Assembly (NCBI GenBank): GCA_026126105.1
Contig: JAHCJV010000003.1
Span: forward strand, 1 to 64,000
DNA length: 64,000 nt
Direction: 5' to 3'
From: Enhydrobacter sp.
GTDB lineage: Bacteria; Pseudomonadota; Alphaproteobacteria; Reyranellales; Reyranellaceae
Position numbers and translations under genes: made by a program. Under the pieces are notes generated by a model. The model searched no databases. It was not told where the DNA came from and saw only the letters and a list, made by a program, of their open reading frames with translations. Positions 1-8,667 of this stretch are shown here, one piece after another; position 1 is the stretch's first letter, and the number at the start of each line of letters is the position of its first letter.

Positions 1-1
1 G

Positions 2-1660
2 CAACCCGCCCAGCACGGCATTGAACCGATGCTGTCTGTCTCGCCGCTCGGGCCGGACGAAACCGACTTCGAGATCGCCGAACCGCCTGCTCGCAGCGGT
101 GCACCGCGCCCTGCCAATCTTCGTAAAATTCCGCAGGAACAGAACGCAGTCCCGGAGGCGGTAGCCCCGCGCAACATAGCCCGCGCCGCCGAACTGCCGC
201 CGCTCAATGTACTGATGGAAGAAAAAGGCGGCCGGCCGGACGAGCGCGAGATCAACAAAATGGCCGCCAAGCTCGAAGAAGCGCTCAGGGATTTCGGCAT
301 CCCCGCCCAGGTGCTCAGCTACCAGGTCGGCCCGACCGTGACCCAGTTCGCCGTCGAGCCGGGTTATATTCAACGCCCCGGCGAAGAGGACGGCGAAAAC
401 CGCCAGAAGGTGCGCGTGGCGCAGATCTCCGCCCTGCAGCGCGACCTGGCGCTGGCCCTTTCGGCCCAGCGCCTGCGCATCCAGGCCCCTGTGCCTGGCC
501 GGCCCTACGTGGGCATCGAAGTGCCCAATGCCAGCACTGCGTTGGTGCGCCTGCGCCCCATCCTGGAAAGCCCGGCCTTCCACAAACTGAATTCATCTCT
601 GGGCCTGGCTCTGGGCCGGGACGTCTCCGGCGCGCCGATCGCCGCCGACCTGGCCAAAATGCCGCACCTCCTGGTGGCCGGCACCACCGGCTCCGGCAAG
701 TCCGTGCTGATGGCGGCCATCGCCATCTGCCTGGCGATGAACAATACCCCCAATGATCTGCGCCTGGTGATGCTGGACCCCAAGCGTGTGGAACTGGTGC
801 GCTTCAACCAACTGCCGCACATCCTGGGCAAGGTCGAGACCGACTTGGAACGCATCAGCGCCGTACTGCGCTGGCTGGTCTCAGAAATGCAGCGGCGCTA
901 CAAACTGCTGGAGCAGAAGAGCGCCCGCGACCTGGCCAGCTTCAACCAAAAGGTCTCGCAAGAGCAGCACCTGCCGCGCATTGTGGTGTTGGTGGACGAG
1001 CTGGCCGACCTGATGATGTCCACCGCCGAGCACACCGAGAGCACCCTGGTGCGCCTGGCGCAAATGGCGCGCGCCGTGGGCATTCACCTGGTGGTCGCCA
1101 CCCAGCGCCCCAGCACCGACGTGGTCACCGGCTTGATCAAAGCCAACTTCCCGGCGCGGGTTTCATTCGCGGTGGCTTCCTCGGTCGACTCGCGCGTGAT
1201 CCTGGATACCACCGGCGCCGAGGCCCTGCTGGGCCGCGGCGACATGCTCTACCTGGCGCCCGAGGCAGCCGCCCCGCTGCGCTCGCAGGGTGTGATGATC
1301 AACGACAAAGAGATCGACGCGGTGATCAACTACTGGAAACAAGCCTGGGCGCCAGCCGCCGCCGAGCCTGAACTGGAGGCGGAAGGCGCACCCTGGGAAG
1401 GGCTGATGCAGCGCGACGCCCTGATGGGCGACAAGGATGAGCTGATCGAGCAAGCCATGCAGGTCATCCGCCGCACGGGCAAGTCCAGCGCTTCACACTT
1501 GCAGCGCGCCCTGCGCATTGGCTATCCGCGCGCCGCCCGCCTGGTGGACGAACTGGAAGAGATGGGCGTGCTGGGACCGGTGCAGAGCGGCGGCAAAGAC
1601 CGTGAAGTGCTGATCGACCTGGACAACTACGAAGCCGACAACGACGAGGAACCCGAATGA
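2..1660 (+). CDS. ftsK: DNA translocase FtsK/SpoIIIE, C-terminal part (5' end outside window)
   Basis: ATP-driven double-stranded DNA pump acting at the division septum in chromosome segregation. The frame is open back to the window edge, so the membrane-anchored N-terminus probably lies upstream; an ATG at 29 is available but is not convincing as the true start. Counting from that ATG, the Walker A motif GTTGSGKS is at residues 218-225 and a Walker B (VVLVDELADL) follows near 318. The alpha/beta motor core is complete, and a C-terminal winged-helix gamma domain (from about residue 472, DELIEQAMQVI onward) would read KOPS-like orienting sequences. The stop overlaps the next gene by ATGA, indicating cotranslation. 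Family identity is very secure; how much N-terminus is missing cannot be seen. Confidence 0.95.
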   Translation, partial: QPAQHGIEPMLSVSPLGPDETDFEIAEPPARSGAPRPANLRKIPQEQNAVPEAVAPRNIARAAELPPLNVLMEEKGGRPDEREINKMAAKLEEALRDFGIPAQVLSYQVGPTVTQFAVEPGYIQRPGEEDGENRQKVRVAQISALQRDLALALSAQRLRIQAPVPGRPYVGIEVPNASTALVRLRPILESPAFHKLNSSLGLALGRDVSGAPIAADLAKMPHLLVAGTTGSGKSVLMAAIAICLAMNNTPNDLRLVMLDPKRVELVRFNQLPHILGKVETDLERISAVLRWLVSEMQRRYKLLEQKSARDLASFNQKVSQEQHLPRIVVLVDELADLMMSTAEHTESTLVRLAQMARAVGIHLVVATQRPSTDVVTGLIKANFPARVSFAVASSVDSRVILDTTGAEALLGRGDMLYLAPEAAAPLRSQGVMINDKEIDAVINYWKQAWAPAAAEPELEAEGAPWEGLMQRDALMGDKDELIEQAMQVIRRTGKSSASHLQRALRIGYPRAARLVDELEEMGVLGPVQSGGKDREVLIDLDNYEADNDEEPE

Positions 1661-2292
1661 GCCAACCAACCGCCAAACCTGCCGCCACCCCACCCACCGC
1701 GCAACTGACCTTCACCGACCGGCTGCGCAGCCTGACTTGGGTGCTGAACCCCCTGGTGGAAGCGCTGTACAAGTTGGGTGTGCACCCCAACCAGATCACC
1801 CTGGCCGGGGTGCTGGGCACCTGGGGCGCGGCGGTGCTGGTGGCCCAGCAGCACTACCTGCACGCCGGCCTGCTGGTGCTGCTCAGCACCCCGTTGGACG
1901 CCCTGGACGGCGCCCTGGCCCGCCGCCGCGGCGAGCCGCAGGCCCTGGGCGCCTTCGTCGACTCGGTCACCGACCGCTACAGCGAGCTGGCCGTCTTCGC
2001 TGGCCTGCTGTGGGTGGCCCAGACGCAGGGCGATGCGCTGCTGGCGATGTTCACGTATTTCGCGGCGATGGGGTCTGTGCTGGTCTCCTATGTGCGCGCC
2101 CGCGCCCAAAGCCTGGGCTTCGAAGCCAAGGGCGGCTGGTTCAGCCGCGTGGAGCGCTTCTTCGTGCTAGTGCTGGGCCTGCTCTTCAGCCAGCCGCTGA
2201 TCATGGTCATTATCATGGCCCTGGGCGCCAACCTGACCGCCCTGCAGCGCATCTTGCACGTGCGCAGCATGGCGAAGCAAAGACAAACCTAA
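1657..2292 (+). CDS. CDP-alcohol phosphatidyltransferase family protein
   Basis: Integral membrane enzyme that transfers a phosphatidyl group from CDP-diacylglycerol to an alcohol (glycerol phosphate, inositol phosphate or similar) in phospholipid synthesis. The 211-residue protein carries the complete signature D-G-x2-A-R-x8-G-x3-D-x3-D at residues 84-106 (D84, G85, A88, R89, G98, D102, D106), followed by hydrophobic segments. Its ATG overlaps the ftsK stop (ATGA), so the two are translationally coupled. The alcohol acceptor cannot be decided from sequence; phosphatidylglycerophosphate or phosphatidylinositol-phosphate synthase are the main options. It would use the product of the CdsA gene at 49150-49977. 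Confidence 0.9.
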   Translation: MSQPTAKPAATPPTAQLTFTDRLRSLTWVLNPLVEALYKLGVHPNQITLAGVLGTWGAAVLVAQQHYLHAGLLVLLSTPLDALDGALARRRGEPQALGAFVDSVTDRYSELAVFAGLLWVAQTQGDALLAMFTYFAAMGSVLVSYVRARAQSLGFEAKGGWFSRVERFFVLVLGLLFSQPLIMVIIMALGANLTALQRILHVRSMAKQRQT

Positions 2293-2322
2293 TCAATTCC
2301 AGATCATAGGCAGTCCCTGCCA

Positions 2323-2575
2323 CGCGTGTCACCCCGAGCGCAGCGAGGGGTATCTATTTTGTTGAAGCAGGCGACTCGCCTGCCAGTGCGACACTCATTG
2401 ATGCTTCCCTCGCGCGTGCCACCCCGAGCGGCGGCGAGGGGTATCCATTTTGTTGAAGCAGGCGACTCGCCTGTCGGTGCGACACTCATTGATGCTTCCT
2501 TCGCGCGTGTCACCCCGAGCGCAGCGAGGGGTATCTATTTTGTTGAGCAGGTGACTCGCCTGCCGGTGGAGAACC
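2323..2575. repeat. Three tandem ~90-bp units, each with two palindromes
   Basis: The units begin at 2323, 2413 and 2504 (spacing 90 and 91 bp); the third diverges after about 70 bp. Each holds an imperfect palindrome CCCCGAGCGCAGCGAGGGG (at about 2332-2350 in unit 1; the second copy has a GCGG centre) and about 18 bp later a near-perfect one, CAGGCGACTCGCCTG (2368-2382 in unit 1). Palindromes of the first type are dispersed repeats in many environmental bacterial genomes. The array lies directly upstream of a GIY-YIG gene, and an inverted copy follows that gene. A reading frame runs through the units but only as a product of the repetition. Confidence 0.9.
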
Positions 2576-2604
2576 GGCTATATATATAGAAAGGGAGGAA
2601 CCTA

Positions 2605-2904
2605 ATGTCCAACGCCTACGTCTACATCCTCGGCAACAACGGCGGCATGCTTTACGTCGGCGTCACCAACGACCTGGAACGGCGGGTCTATGAACACAAA
2701 ACCAAAGCCATCCCTGGCTACACCAGCAAATTCTCGATCCACCAACTTTGGTACTTTGAAGAATTCAGGCACATCCTTGACGCGATTGTCGCCGAAAAGC
2801 GCCTCAAAAGCTGGCGGCGCAGCAAGAAGCTGGCCCTGGTTCGCCAGCACAATCCCAAATTTGAAGACCTAAGTAGTGGCTGGTACGATCTCACGACTGG
2901 ATAG
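2605..2904 (+). CDS. Small GIY-YIG nuclease-domain protein
   Basis: The 99-residue protein is a single GIY-YIG catalytic module (UvrC N-terminal/UPF0213-type family). Visible elements are the first strand YVYIL (residues 5-9), the YVG triad at 17-19, the following N-D-L-x-R-R with basic residues R26/R27, H31, and a downstream helix A-E-K-R-L-K-S-W carrying the expected metal-binding glutamate. No DNA-binding domain is attached. The start at 2605 follows AAGGGAGG at 2590-2597. It sits between palindromic repeats (three units upstream, one inverted copy downstream) and shares no operon with gatB. Its target is unknown; it may act on the hairpin repeats around it, but that is inference. Confidence 0.85.
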   Translation: MSNAYVYILGNNGGMLYVGVTNDLERRVYEHKTKAIPGYTSKFSIHQLWYFEEFRHILDAIVAEKRLKSWRRSKKLALVRQHNPKFEDLSSGWYDLTTG

Positions 2905-2954
2905 ATTTGGGGTGTCCGTTCAGCCGGCCAAATGGATTAATTCGCGCGGCGATT

Positions 2955-2980
2955 ACCCCTCGCTACGCTCGGGGTGACAC
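2955..2980. repeat. Inverted copy of the palindrome found upstream
   Basis: This is the reverse complement of the first palindrome of the tandem units at 2323-2575, including its flanking GTGTCA, with a TA centre instead of GC. A degenerate relative follows at about 3000-3030 (TCCGTCGCTACATCCAGATGG). The GIY-YIG gene is thus bracketed by oppositely oriented copies. Confidence 0.85.
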
Positions 2981-3062
2981 AGAGTGTCGATTGACTCGGC
3001 GACTATCCGTCGCTACATCCAGATGGCGTAGAACGATATCGCTTGCGCGTCAAACCCGCTGG

Positions 3063-3068
3063 TACAAT
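3063..3068 (+). promoter_or_regulatory. -10 box (TACAAT) giving a probable leaderless gatB mRNA
   Basis: TACAAT ends 6 nt before the gatB ATG and no Shine-Dalgarno lies between. Transcription would begin at or next to the ATG. The -35 is weak (TTGCGC at 3043 is too close to be canonical). Confidence 0.6.
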
Positions 3069-3074
3069 CCCGCC

Positions 3075-4511
3075 ATGCCTGCCTACGAAGCCGTCATCGG
3101 CCTGGAAACCCACATCCAACTCAACACCGCCAGCAAGATCTTTTGCGCCTGCAAGGCCGACTCCTGGGGTGACGCGCCCAACACCAACATCTGCCCGGTA
3201 TGCTCCGGCCTGCCCGGCGTGCTGCCCGTGCTCAACTGGGGTGTGGTGGAAAAAGCCGCCGTGCTGGCGGCCGCCATGGGCGCCGAGATCAATCCGCTGT
3301 CGTTCTTTGACCGCAAGAACTATTTCTACCCGGACTTGCCCAAGGGCTACCAGATCTCACAGTTCGACCAGCCTTTGGCGCTGGGCGGCGGCATGGACCT
3401 GCCCACCGCCGACGGCGTGCGCCACATCGGCATCCACAAACTGCACATCGAGGAGGATGCCGGCAAAACCGTGCACCGCGCCGACGGCAGCCGCCTGATC
3501 GACTTCAACCGCTGCGGTGTGCCGCTGGTGGAAATGGTCACCGGGCCGGACCTGCGCTCCGCCGAGGAGGCGGCCCAGTACCTCATCCGCCTGCGCCAGC
3601 TGCTGCGCTGGCTGGGCATCTCCGAAGCCGACATGGAAAAAGGCCATCTGCGCGCCGACGGCAACGTCTCCATCCGGCCGGCCGGCAGCCGCGAACTGTT
3701 TACCAAGACCGAGATCAAGAACGTCAACTCGATCGACTCGCTGCGCTCCGCCATCGAGGTCGAGATCGAGCGCCAGATCCGCGCCGTCGAGAACGGCGAG
3801 ACCATCCAGCCCTGGACTCTGGGCTGGGACGAGAACAGCGGCACGCTGAGCAAGATGCGCAGCAAGGAAACCGAAGCCGACTACCGCTACTTCCGTGAGC
3901 CTGACCTGCTGCCGGTGGTGCTGGACGAAGCCTGGCGCGCCGCCGTGCACGCCGGCCTGCCCGAGCTGCCCCTGGCCCGCCGGGCGCGCTTCGTGCAGCA
4001 ATACGGCCTGCCCGAATACGACGCCGACATCCTCAGCGGCGAGCGCGCCCTCTCCGACTATTACGAGACAGCCGTGGCCAGCTACGCCGGCGACCCCAAA
4101 CGCGTCTCCAACTGGCTGATGAACGACATCCTGGCCATGCTCAACGAAAGCGGCCTGAGCGCCGCCGATCTCAAACTGACCCCGCACTACCTGGCGGAGA
4201 TCCTCAAGCTGATGGACGCCGGCACGGTCAACACGCCCACCGGCAAAGCCTTGCTGTCCAAAGTGCAGGCCAGTGGGGAAGCACCGGCCGCCATCGTCGA
4301 GGCGGAGGGCCTGGGCCAGGTCAGTGACGAAGTCGAACTGCGCGCCCTGGCCGAAGAGATCGTAGCCGCCCACCCGGACAACGTCGCCAGCTACCGCAGC
4401 GGCAAGCAAGCCCTGATCGGCTGGTTCGTTGGCCAGGTCATGGCCCGCACCGGCGGCAAAGCCGACCCCAAGGCGGTGCAAGCCATCCTGCGCGCCCTGC
4501 TGGACGGATGA
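3075..4511 (+). CDS. gatB: Aspartyl/glutamyl-tRNA(Asn/Gln) amidotransferase subunit B
   Basis: Subunit of GatCAB, which turns Glu-tRNA(Gln) and/or Asp-tRNA(Asn) into the correctly charged tRNA in the cytoplasm; GatB activates the misacylated tRNA with ATP. The 478-residue product has the normal family length. It begins A-Y-E-A-V-I-G-L-E-T-H-I-Q-L, keeps the zinc-site region F-C-A-C/C-P-V-C-S-G-L-P-G, and ends in the YqeY-like tail domain (from about 330). A longer frame starts at 2907 but its extra residues are repeat-derived; ATG 3075 begins the family homology and follows a -10 box by 6 nt. It heads an operon of overlapping genes (next start overlaps by ATGA). gatC and gatA are 23 kb away. 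Confidence 0.96.
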   Translation: MPAYEAVIGLETHIQLNTASKIFCACKADSWGDAPNTNICPVCSGLPGVLPVLNWGVVEKAAVLAAAMGAEINPLSFFDRKNYFYPDLPKGYQISQFDQPLALGGGMDLPTADGVRHIGIHKLHIEEDAGKTVHRADGSRLIDFNRCGVPLVEMVTGPDLRSAEEAAQYLIRLRQLLRWLGISEADMEKGHLRADGNVSIRPAGSRELFTKTEIKNVNSIDSLRSAIEVEIERQIRAVENGETIQPWTLGWDENSGTLSKMRSKETEADYRYFREPDLLPVVLDEAWRAAVHAGLPELPLARRARFVQQYGLPEYDADILSGERALSDYYETAVASYAGDPKRVSNWLMNDILAMLNESGLSAADLKLTPHYLAEILKLMDAGTVNTPTGKALLSKVQASGEAPAAIVEAEGLGQVSDEVELRALAEEIVAAHPDNVASYRSGKQALIGWFVGQVMARTGGKADPKAVQAILRALLDG

Positions 4512-4978
4512 GCGCCGCGCCGCAGCCCACCCCGCCCCATTTCCGCATTGTTCCCGCGCAAGAGGCGCACGCGGCCGCCATCCGGCAGTTGGTGCGCGCC
4601 GCCGGCATCAACCCCACCGGCCTCGCTTGGGAGCGTTTCCTTGTCGCCCTCTCAGCCGAAGATGAGCTCATCGGCTGCGTCCAGATCAAGCCGCACACTG
4701 ACGGCAGCCGCGAGCTGGCCTCGCTGGCCGTCGCCCCCGCCTGGCAGGGGCGCGGCCTGGCCCGCGCCCTGCTTGAAGCTCTGCTGGCGGGAAACCACGG
4801 CGAGCTGTACCTAATGTGCCAGTCGCGCCTGGGTCCGCTGTATGCCAAATTCGGCTTTCAGCCCGTGGCCGCGCCGGACATGCCGACCTACTTCCGCCGG
4901 GTTAGCAAGCTGGCCGGCGTGGTACTCTCACTGAAGAAGGCAGACCAGCAGCTACTGGTGATGAGGCGCCCGGCATGA
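4508..4978 (+). CDS. GNAT family N-acetyltransferase
   Basis: A 156-residue single-domain acetyl-CoA-dependent N-acetyltransferase. The acetyl-CoA pyrophosphate loop is seen as V-A-P-A-W-Q-G-R-G-L-A-R-A-L-L at about residues 76-90, after the conserved strand S-L-A-V. It starts inside the gatB stop (ATGA) and its own stop overlaps the next start the same way, so it is the second gene of a coupled operon. The substrate is not identifiable; the middle part (M-C-Q-S-R-L-G-P-L-Y-A-K-F-G-F) is typical of YhbS/ArgA-like small GNATs. Confidence 0.88.
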   Translation: MSAAPQPTPPHFRIVPAQEAHAAAIRQLVRAAGINPTGLAWERFLVALSAEDELIGCVQIKPHTDGSRELASLAVAPAWQGRGLARALLEALLAGNHGELYLMCQSRLGPLYAKFGFQPVAAPDMPTYFRRVSKLAGVVLSLKKADQQLLVMRRPA

Positions 4979-5331
4979 AACCCACCATCCTCTACGACGG
5001 CTACTGCGCCCTGTGCAACCGCGTGGTCGAGTTCCTGCAAGCCCGCCAGAAGCCCGGCGCACTGCAGTACGTCGCCCAGCAGTCGCCGCGCGGCCCGCAG
5101 CTGCGGGCCGCCGCCGGCCTGGCGGACCTCTCCACCAGCACGGTAGTGCTGCTGGAGGATGGGCGCGCCTATCTGCGCTCGGCGGCCGCCCTGCGCGCCC
5201 TGCGCCAGCTGCGCTTCCCCTGGCCGCTGTTGTATGCCTTCATCCTGGTGCCGCCCTTCCTGCGCGACCCGGTTTACAATTTCATCGCCCACAACCGCTA
5301 TCGCTGGTTCGGGCGCCTGCCGCGTGAATAA
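4975..5331 (+). CDS. DCC-family (DUF393) thiol-disulfide oxidoreductase-like protein
   Basis: The 118-residue protein opens with I-L-Y-D-G-Y-C-A-L-C-N, matching the DxxCxxC signature (D8, C11, C14) that names the DCC family (PF04134). Members have a thioredoxin-like fold and are predicted redox proteins, often membrane-associated; no reaction is firmly established. The C-terminal region R-D-P-V-Y-N-F-I-A-x-N-R-Y is also characteristic. The start overlaps the preceding GNAT stop (ATGA), and its 3' end overlaps the start of the glycosyltransferase gene by 8 nt. Confidence 0.88.
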   Translation: MKPTILYDGYCALCNRVVEFLQARQKPGALQYVAQQSPRGPQLRAAAGLADLSTSTVVLLEDGRAYLRSAAALRALRQLRFPWPLLYAFILVPPFLRDPVYNFIAHNRYRWFGRLPRE

Positions 5332-6763
5332 ACTCCGCTCCCTGCCCTTGCCCCTGCGCCTGTTCGGCCTGGCGCTGCTGCTGCGCCTGCTGCCGGTGCT
5401 CTTCGCCATCCACCTGCCCATCGGGCTGGACGACATGTTCCAATACGACATGCTGGCCCGCAGCCTGGCCGCCGGCCAGGGCTTTCGCTGGTATGGACAG
5501 GCAGACATCGACCAGATCCGCCAATTCATCGCCATCGACTTCATCGGCGACTACGACCCGCGCGGCGTGCTCACCTCGTTCCGCGCCCCGGGCTACCCGG
5601 CCCTGCTGGCCGCCATTTACGCCATCAGCGACCTGCAGTGGCGTCTGCTGGCCGCCAGGCTGGCACAGGCCGTGCTCGGCGCCAGCCTGGCCCCGCTGAC
5701 CTATTGGCTGACCCAGCGCCTGTTCCCGGGCAATCCGCAGGCCGCCCGCTTCGCCGGCGGTGCGCTGGCCGTCTATCCCATGCTGCTGCTCTACCCGTTG
5801 GCGCTGGCCACCGAGAATCTCTTCATCCCGCTGGTGGCCGCCGGCTTCTTGGCAACCCTGGTTGCCGTGGAGCGCGACCGCGCCCGCCACTACCTGCTGG
5901 CCGGGGCGCTCTTCGGCCTGGCCACGCTGACCCGCTCGGTCATCTTCGGTTTCGTCGGCCTGGCAGTGCTCTGGCTGTGGTTTTACGCCCCGCGGCGTTC
6001 GGCGGCGCTCTATTTCCTGCTGGCCGTGCTGGTCTTCGTCGTCCCCTGGAGCCTGCGCAACAGCCTGCTGCACGGCAAGCCGACCTTCGTCGAGAATTCG
6101 ATGGGCTACAACCTGCACATGGGCTTCCACCCCCAGGGCAACGGCACCTTCCAGTTCGGCATCTCGCTGGAACTGGTGCCCTACCTGGACGACAGCCTGC
6201 GTAATGACCTGGGCACCCAGGCCGGGCTGGAATTCATCCGCCAGGACCCCGGCCGCGCTCTGCGCCTGGCGGCCGACAAGCTGGGGTTCTTCTTCAGCCT
6301 GGAGCGCCGCGCCCTGACCTATTTCTACGGCAACAATTTCTTCGGCTACATCCCCAGCCTGCCGCTGGCGGCGTTCTTCGCCGTGTTCACCTTGCCCTTC
6401 CCGCTGCTGACCAGCCTGGCCGCCGCCGGGCTGCCCTTCGCAGGGCGCTTGGCCCACATCTCCCGCCAGCGCGTCTTGCTCTACCTACTGATCGCCGGCT
6501 ACACCTTGCCGCACCTGATCCTGATCGCCGAGGACCGCTTCCACATGGCCCTGCTGCCCGGCATCGCCGCCCTGGCCGGTGACACCTGGACCCGGCGGGC
6601 CGAACTGGCCGCCGCGGCCCGCGCCCAGCGCTGGCGGCTGGGCCTGACGGCTCTGCTGCTGGCGCTACTGTGGCTCAACTGGGGCGGCGAGATCTGGCGC
6701 GATTGGGAGAAATTGACGATACTGTTTGGGCCCGAAGGCAACCGGGCAGGATTTTCCTACTAA
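5324..6763 (+). CDS. GT39-like polytopic membrane glycosyltransferase
   Basis: A hydrophobic 479-residue protein of the ArnT/PMT (dolichyl-phosphate-mannose-protein mannosyltransferase) type, which transfers sugars from polyprenyl-phosphate donors on the outer face of the membrane. After the first membrane helix (about residues 6-26) comes a loop with G-L-D-D-M-F-Q-Y (the conserved acidic pair) and a later F-R-A-P-G-Y-P; about ten more membrane spans follow. I take the GTG at 5324, 8 nt inside the previous gene, because longer in-frame starts would overlap that gene extensively. The following gene begins within its stop codon (TAATG). The acceptor is unknown. Confidence 0.82.
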   Translation: MNKLRSLPLPLRLFGLALLLRLLPVLFAIHLPIGLDDMFQYDMLARSLAAGQGFRWYGQADIDQIRQFIAIDFIGDYDPRGVLTSFRAPGYPALLAAIYAISDLQWRLLAARLAQAVLGASLAPLTYWLTQRLFPGNPQAARFAGGALAVYPMLLLYPLALATENLFIPLVAAGFLATLVAVERDRARHYLLAGALFGLATLTRSVIFGFVGLAVLWLWFYAPRRSAALYFLLAVLVFVVPWSLRNSLLHGKPTFVENSMGYNLHMGFHPQGNGTFQFGISLELVPYLDDSLRNDLGTQAGLEFIRQDPGRALRLAADKLGFFFSLERRALTYFYGNNFFGYIPSLPLAAFFAVFTLPFPLLTSLAAAGLPFAGRLAHISRQRVLLYLLIAGYTLPHLILIAEDRFHMALLPGIAALAGDTWTRRAELAAAARAQRWRLGLTALLLALLWLNWGGEIWRDWEKLTILFGPEGNRAGFSY

Positions 6764-7389
6764 TGCGCCATCTTTTCAAATTCGAGAACCTGCATTTCGA
6801 CCGCGAGGTGGTGGCCATCACCATCCTCACTACGCTGCTGCTGCTGGTGGATTACTATGAACGGCTCACGCCGCTCAAGGAAATCGACCGCGTCGGGCTC
6901 TACCTGTTCGTGCCGCTGCTGGTCATCATTTTCGGCTTCCGCAAACACCCGCGCGAATTTGGCTTCCAATTGGGCGACTGGAAGGCCGGCCTGGCGCTGA
7001 CCGCCCTGGTGGTGGGCCTGGCCGCCCCGCTGCTCTGGTATTTAGGTCAAACCGACACCAGTTTGCAGCACTACTACGCCCGCCATTGGGGCGTGCAGAC
7101 GCCCATCCTGACCTTTCTTGATCTGATCGGCTGGGAATTCTTCTTCCGCGGCCTGCTGCTCTTCGGCTACGCCCGCGTCTTCGGCGCGCACGCCCTGTGG
7201 CTGCACGCCGTGCCCTTCGCCCTGGCGCACGTCAGCAAACCGGCCCTGGAAACCTATTCCACTATCTTTGGCGGCTTCATGTTCGGGCTGATCGCCTGGC
7301 GCACGCGCTCATTCGTCTACCCGTTCCTGATCCACTGGTTCATCGCTACCTTCATTATGTTCGCGGCAGCGATGGCCTCCGCCAACTAA
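6763..7389 (+). CDS. CPBP-family intramembrane glutamic endopeptidase-like protein
   Basis: A 208-residue membrane protein of the CPBP/Abi (Rce1-like) family, whose members are intramembrane proteases involved in protein maturation or bacteriocin self-protection. Motif 1 appears as W-E-F-F-F-R-G at about residues 126-132 (one Glu where the classical form has E-E-x3-R), motif 2 as F-A-L-A-H-V-S, and motif 3 as H-W-F-I-A-T-F near the C-terminus. Six or more hydrophobic segments are present. The ATG overlaps the upstream stop (TAATG), making it the last gene of the gatB operon. A weaker upstream frame start (6670) lies inside the glycosyltransferase and is rejected. Confidence 0.82.
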   Translation: MRHLFKFENLHFDREVVAITILTTLLLLVDYYERLTPLKEIDRVGLYLFVPLLVIIFGFRKHPREFGFQLGDWKAGLALTALVVGLAAPLLWYLGQTDTSLQHYYARHWGVQTPILTFLDLIGWEFFFRGLLLFGYARVFGAHALWLHAVPFALAHVSKPALETYSTIFGGFMFGLIAWRTRSFVYPFLIHWFIATFIMFAAAMASAN

Positions 7390-7404
7390 GCTGGCGGTCA
7401 GGGG

Positions 7405-8547
7405 CTAATTACTGCCCGCCAGCAGATGGCGGGCGATCACCAACCGCTGGATCTCGCTGGTGCCTTCGCCGATCGTCATCAGCCGCGCATCGCGGTAAAT
7501 ACGCTCCACCGGGTACTCACTCGAATAGCCGTAACCGCCGTGGATCTGGATGGCGTCCCGGCAGATCTTCTCGGCGGCCTCGGTGGCGAACAGCTTGGCC
7601 ATCGCTGCCAGCTGGCTGAAGGGCCGGCCTTGCTGCTTGGTCCAGGCCGCCTGGTAGACCAGCAGGCGGGCGGCCTGCAACTGTGTCTCGGCATCGGCCA
7701 GCATCCACTGCACGGCCTGGTGCTGGGCGATCGGCTGGCCAAAGGTGTGGCGCTCCTGGGCGTACTTCAGCGCTTCGTCCAGCGCGGCCTGGGCCAGGCC
7801 CAGCGACAGCGCGCCGATGCCGATGCGCCCGCCGTCCAGCGTGGCCAGCGTATAGGCCAAACCTTTGCCGCGCTCACCCACCAGATTGGCGGCCGGCACG
7901 CGCACATCCTGGTAGCTCACCGCGTGGGTCGGCGAGCCGTGCAGGCCCATCTTCTTCTCGGCCGGGCCGATGGACAGGCCGGGCGCATCCGTCGGCACCA
8001 CGATTAGGCTCAGCGCTTCAGGCTCGCTGCGCACCAGCGTGACGATGAAGTCGGCGATCGAGGCGTTGGTGCACCACATTTTGCTGCCGTTGATCACCCA
8101 CTCCTCGCCCTGAAGCTCGGCCCTGGTCTGCACGCCGCCTTTAAGGTCGGACCCGGCGCCCGGCTCGGTCAGCGCTAACGCGGCTAACCGGCCTTCGCCG
8201 GTTGCGGCTTTTGGCAAAAAGCGCTGCTTGAGCTCGGTGGAACCGTAGTTGGCGATCGGCGCACAGCCCAGGCCGTTGTGGGCGGCGATGGCCAGCGCCG
8301 TGCTGCCGCAGCCCCAGCCCAGCTGCTCCACGGCCAACGCCGCGCTCAGCGCGTCCATGCCGCTGCCGCCATATTCCTCCGGTACATTCAGGCCCAGCAG
8401 GCCCAGCGGCCCCATCTTGCGCGCCGCATCCCAGTTGAATTCGCTGCGCTCGTCCACTTCTCTGGCTTTGGGCTGCACCTCTTTGGCCACGAAGTCGTGC
8501 ACGGCGTCACGCCACAGGATTTGCTCTTCGCTCAGATCAAAATTCAT
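7405..8547 (-). CDS. Acyl-CoA dehydrogenase
   Basis: FAD enzyme making the trans-2,3 double bond of an acyl-CoA, the first step of beta-oxidation or branched-chain amino acid breakdown. The 380-residue protein has the family's three domains: N-terminal helices, central beta domain with [11 protein letters not shown] and W-C-T-N-A, and C-terminal helical domain ending in Q-I-H-G-G-Y-G-Y and E-G-T-S-E-I-Q. I chose ATG 8547 (MNFDLSEEQ), where homology begins and where AAGGAGAG lies 11 nt upstream; a longer frame reaches 8610. It faces the gatB operon tail-to-tail with 15 nt between. A second paralogue is at 28523-29695. Confidence 0.93.
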   Translation of the reverse strand: MNFDLSEEQILWRDAVHDFVAKEVQPKAREVDERSEFNWDAARKMGPLGLLGLNVPEEYGGSGMDALSAALAVEQLGWGCGSTALAIAAHNGLGCAPIANYGSTELKQRFLPKAATGEGRLAALALTEPGAGSDLKGGVQTRAELQGEEWVINGSKMWCTNASIADFIVTLVRSEPEALSLIVVPTDAPGLSIGPAEKKMGLHGSPTHAVSYQDVRVPAANLVGERGKGLAYTLATLDGGRIGIGALSLGLAQAALDEALKYAQERHTFGQPIAQHQAVQWMLADAETQLQAARLLVYQAAWTKQQGRPFSQLAAMAKLFATEAAEKICRDAIQIHGGYGYSSEYPVERIYRDARLMTIGEGTSEIQRLVIARHLLAGSN

Positions 8548-8616
8548 CGGGATGCACTCTCCTTGGAAAGCCATTTTAACGCTGCCCGGCTGATAAGGGG
8601 CGACCTTCACAAATGA

Positions 8617-8646
8617 AGAAAGCCACCGACAATTCGGTGGCTTTCT
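8617..8646. terminator. Bidirectional intrinsic terminator
   Basis: Arms AGAAAGCCACCG and CGGTGGCTTTCT form a 12-bp stem around a short AATT-type loop. It lies 22 nt past the stop of the SRPBCC gene and would end that minus-strand unit. Confidence 0.8.
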
Positions 8647-8667
8647 CTATCCAGGCTACATACAGGC

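Noticed and set aside
2323..2575. CRISPR-like repetition
   Set aside because: Units are directly adjacent and about 90 bp long with similar sequence throughout; there are no unique spacers.
2326..2589. 87-codon frame through the tandem repeats
   Set aside because: It exists only because each ~90-bp repeat unit stays in frame; no ribosome binding site or homology.
3357..4481. 374-codon frame antisense to gatB
   Set aside because: Same composition artefact; gatB is unmistakable on the other strand.
5282..6457. 391-codon frame antisense to the GT39-like gene
   Set aside because: Gln/Gly/Glu-rich antisense of a membrane protein; no motifs.
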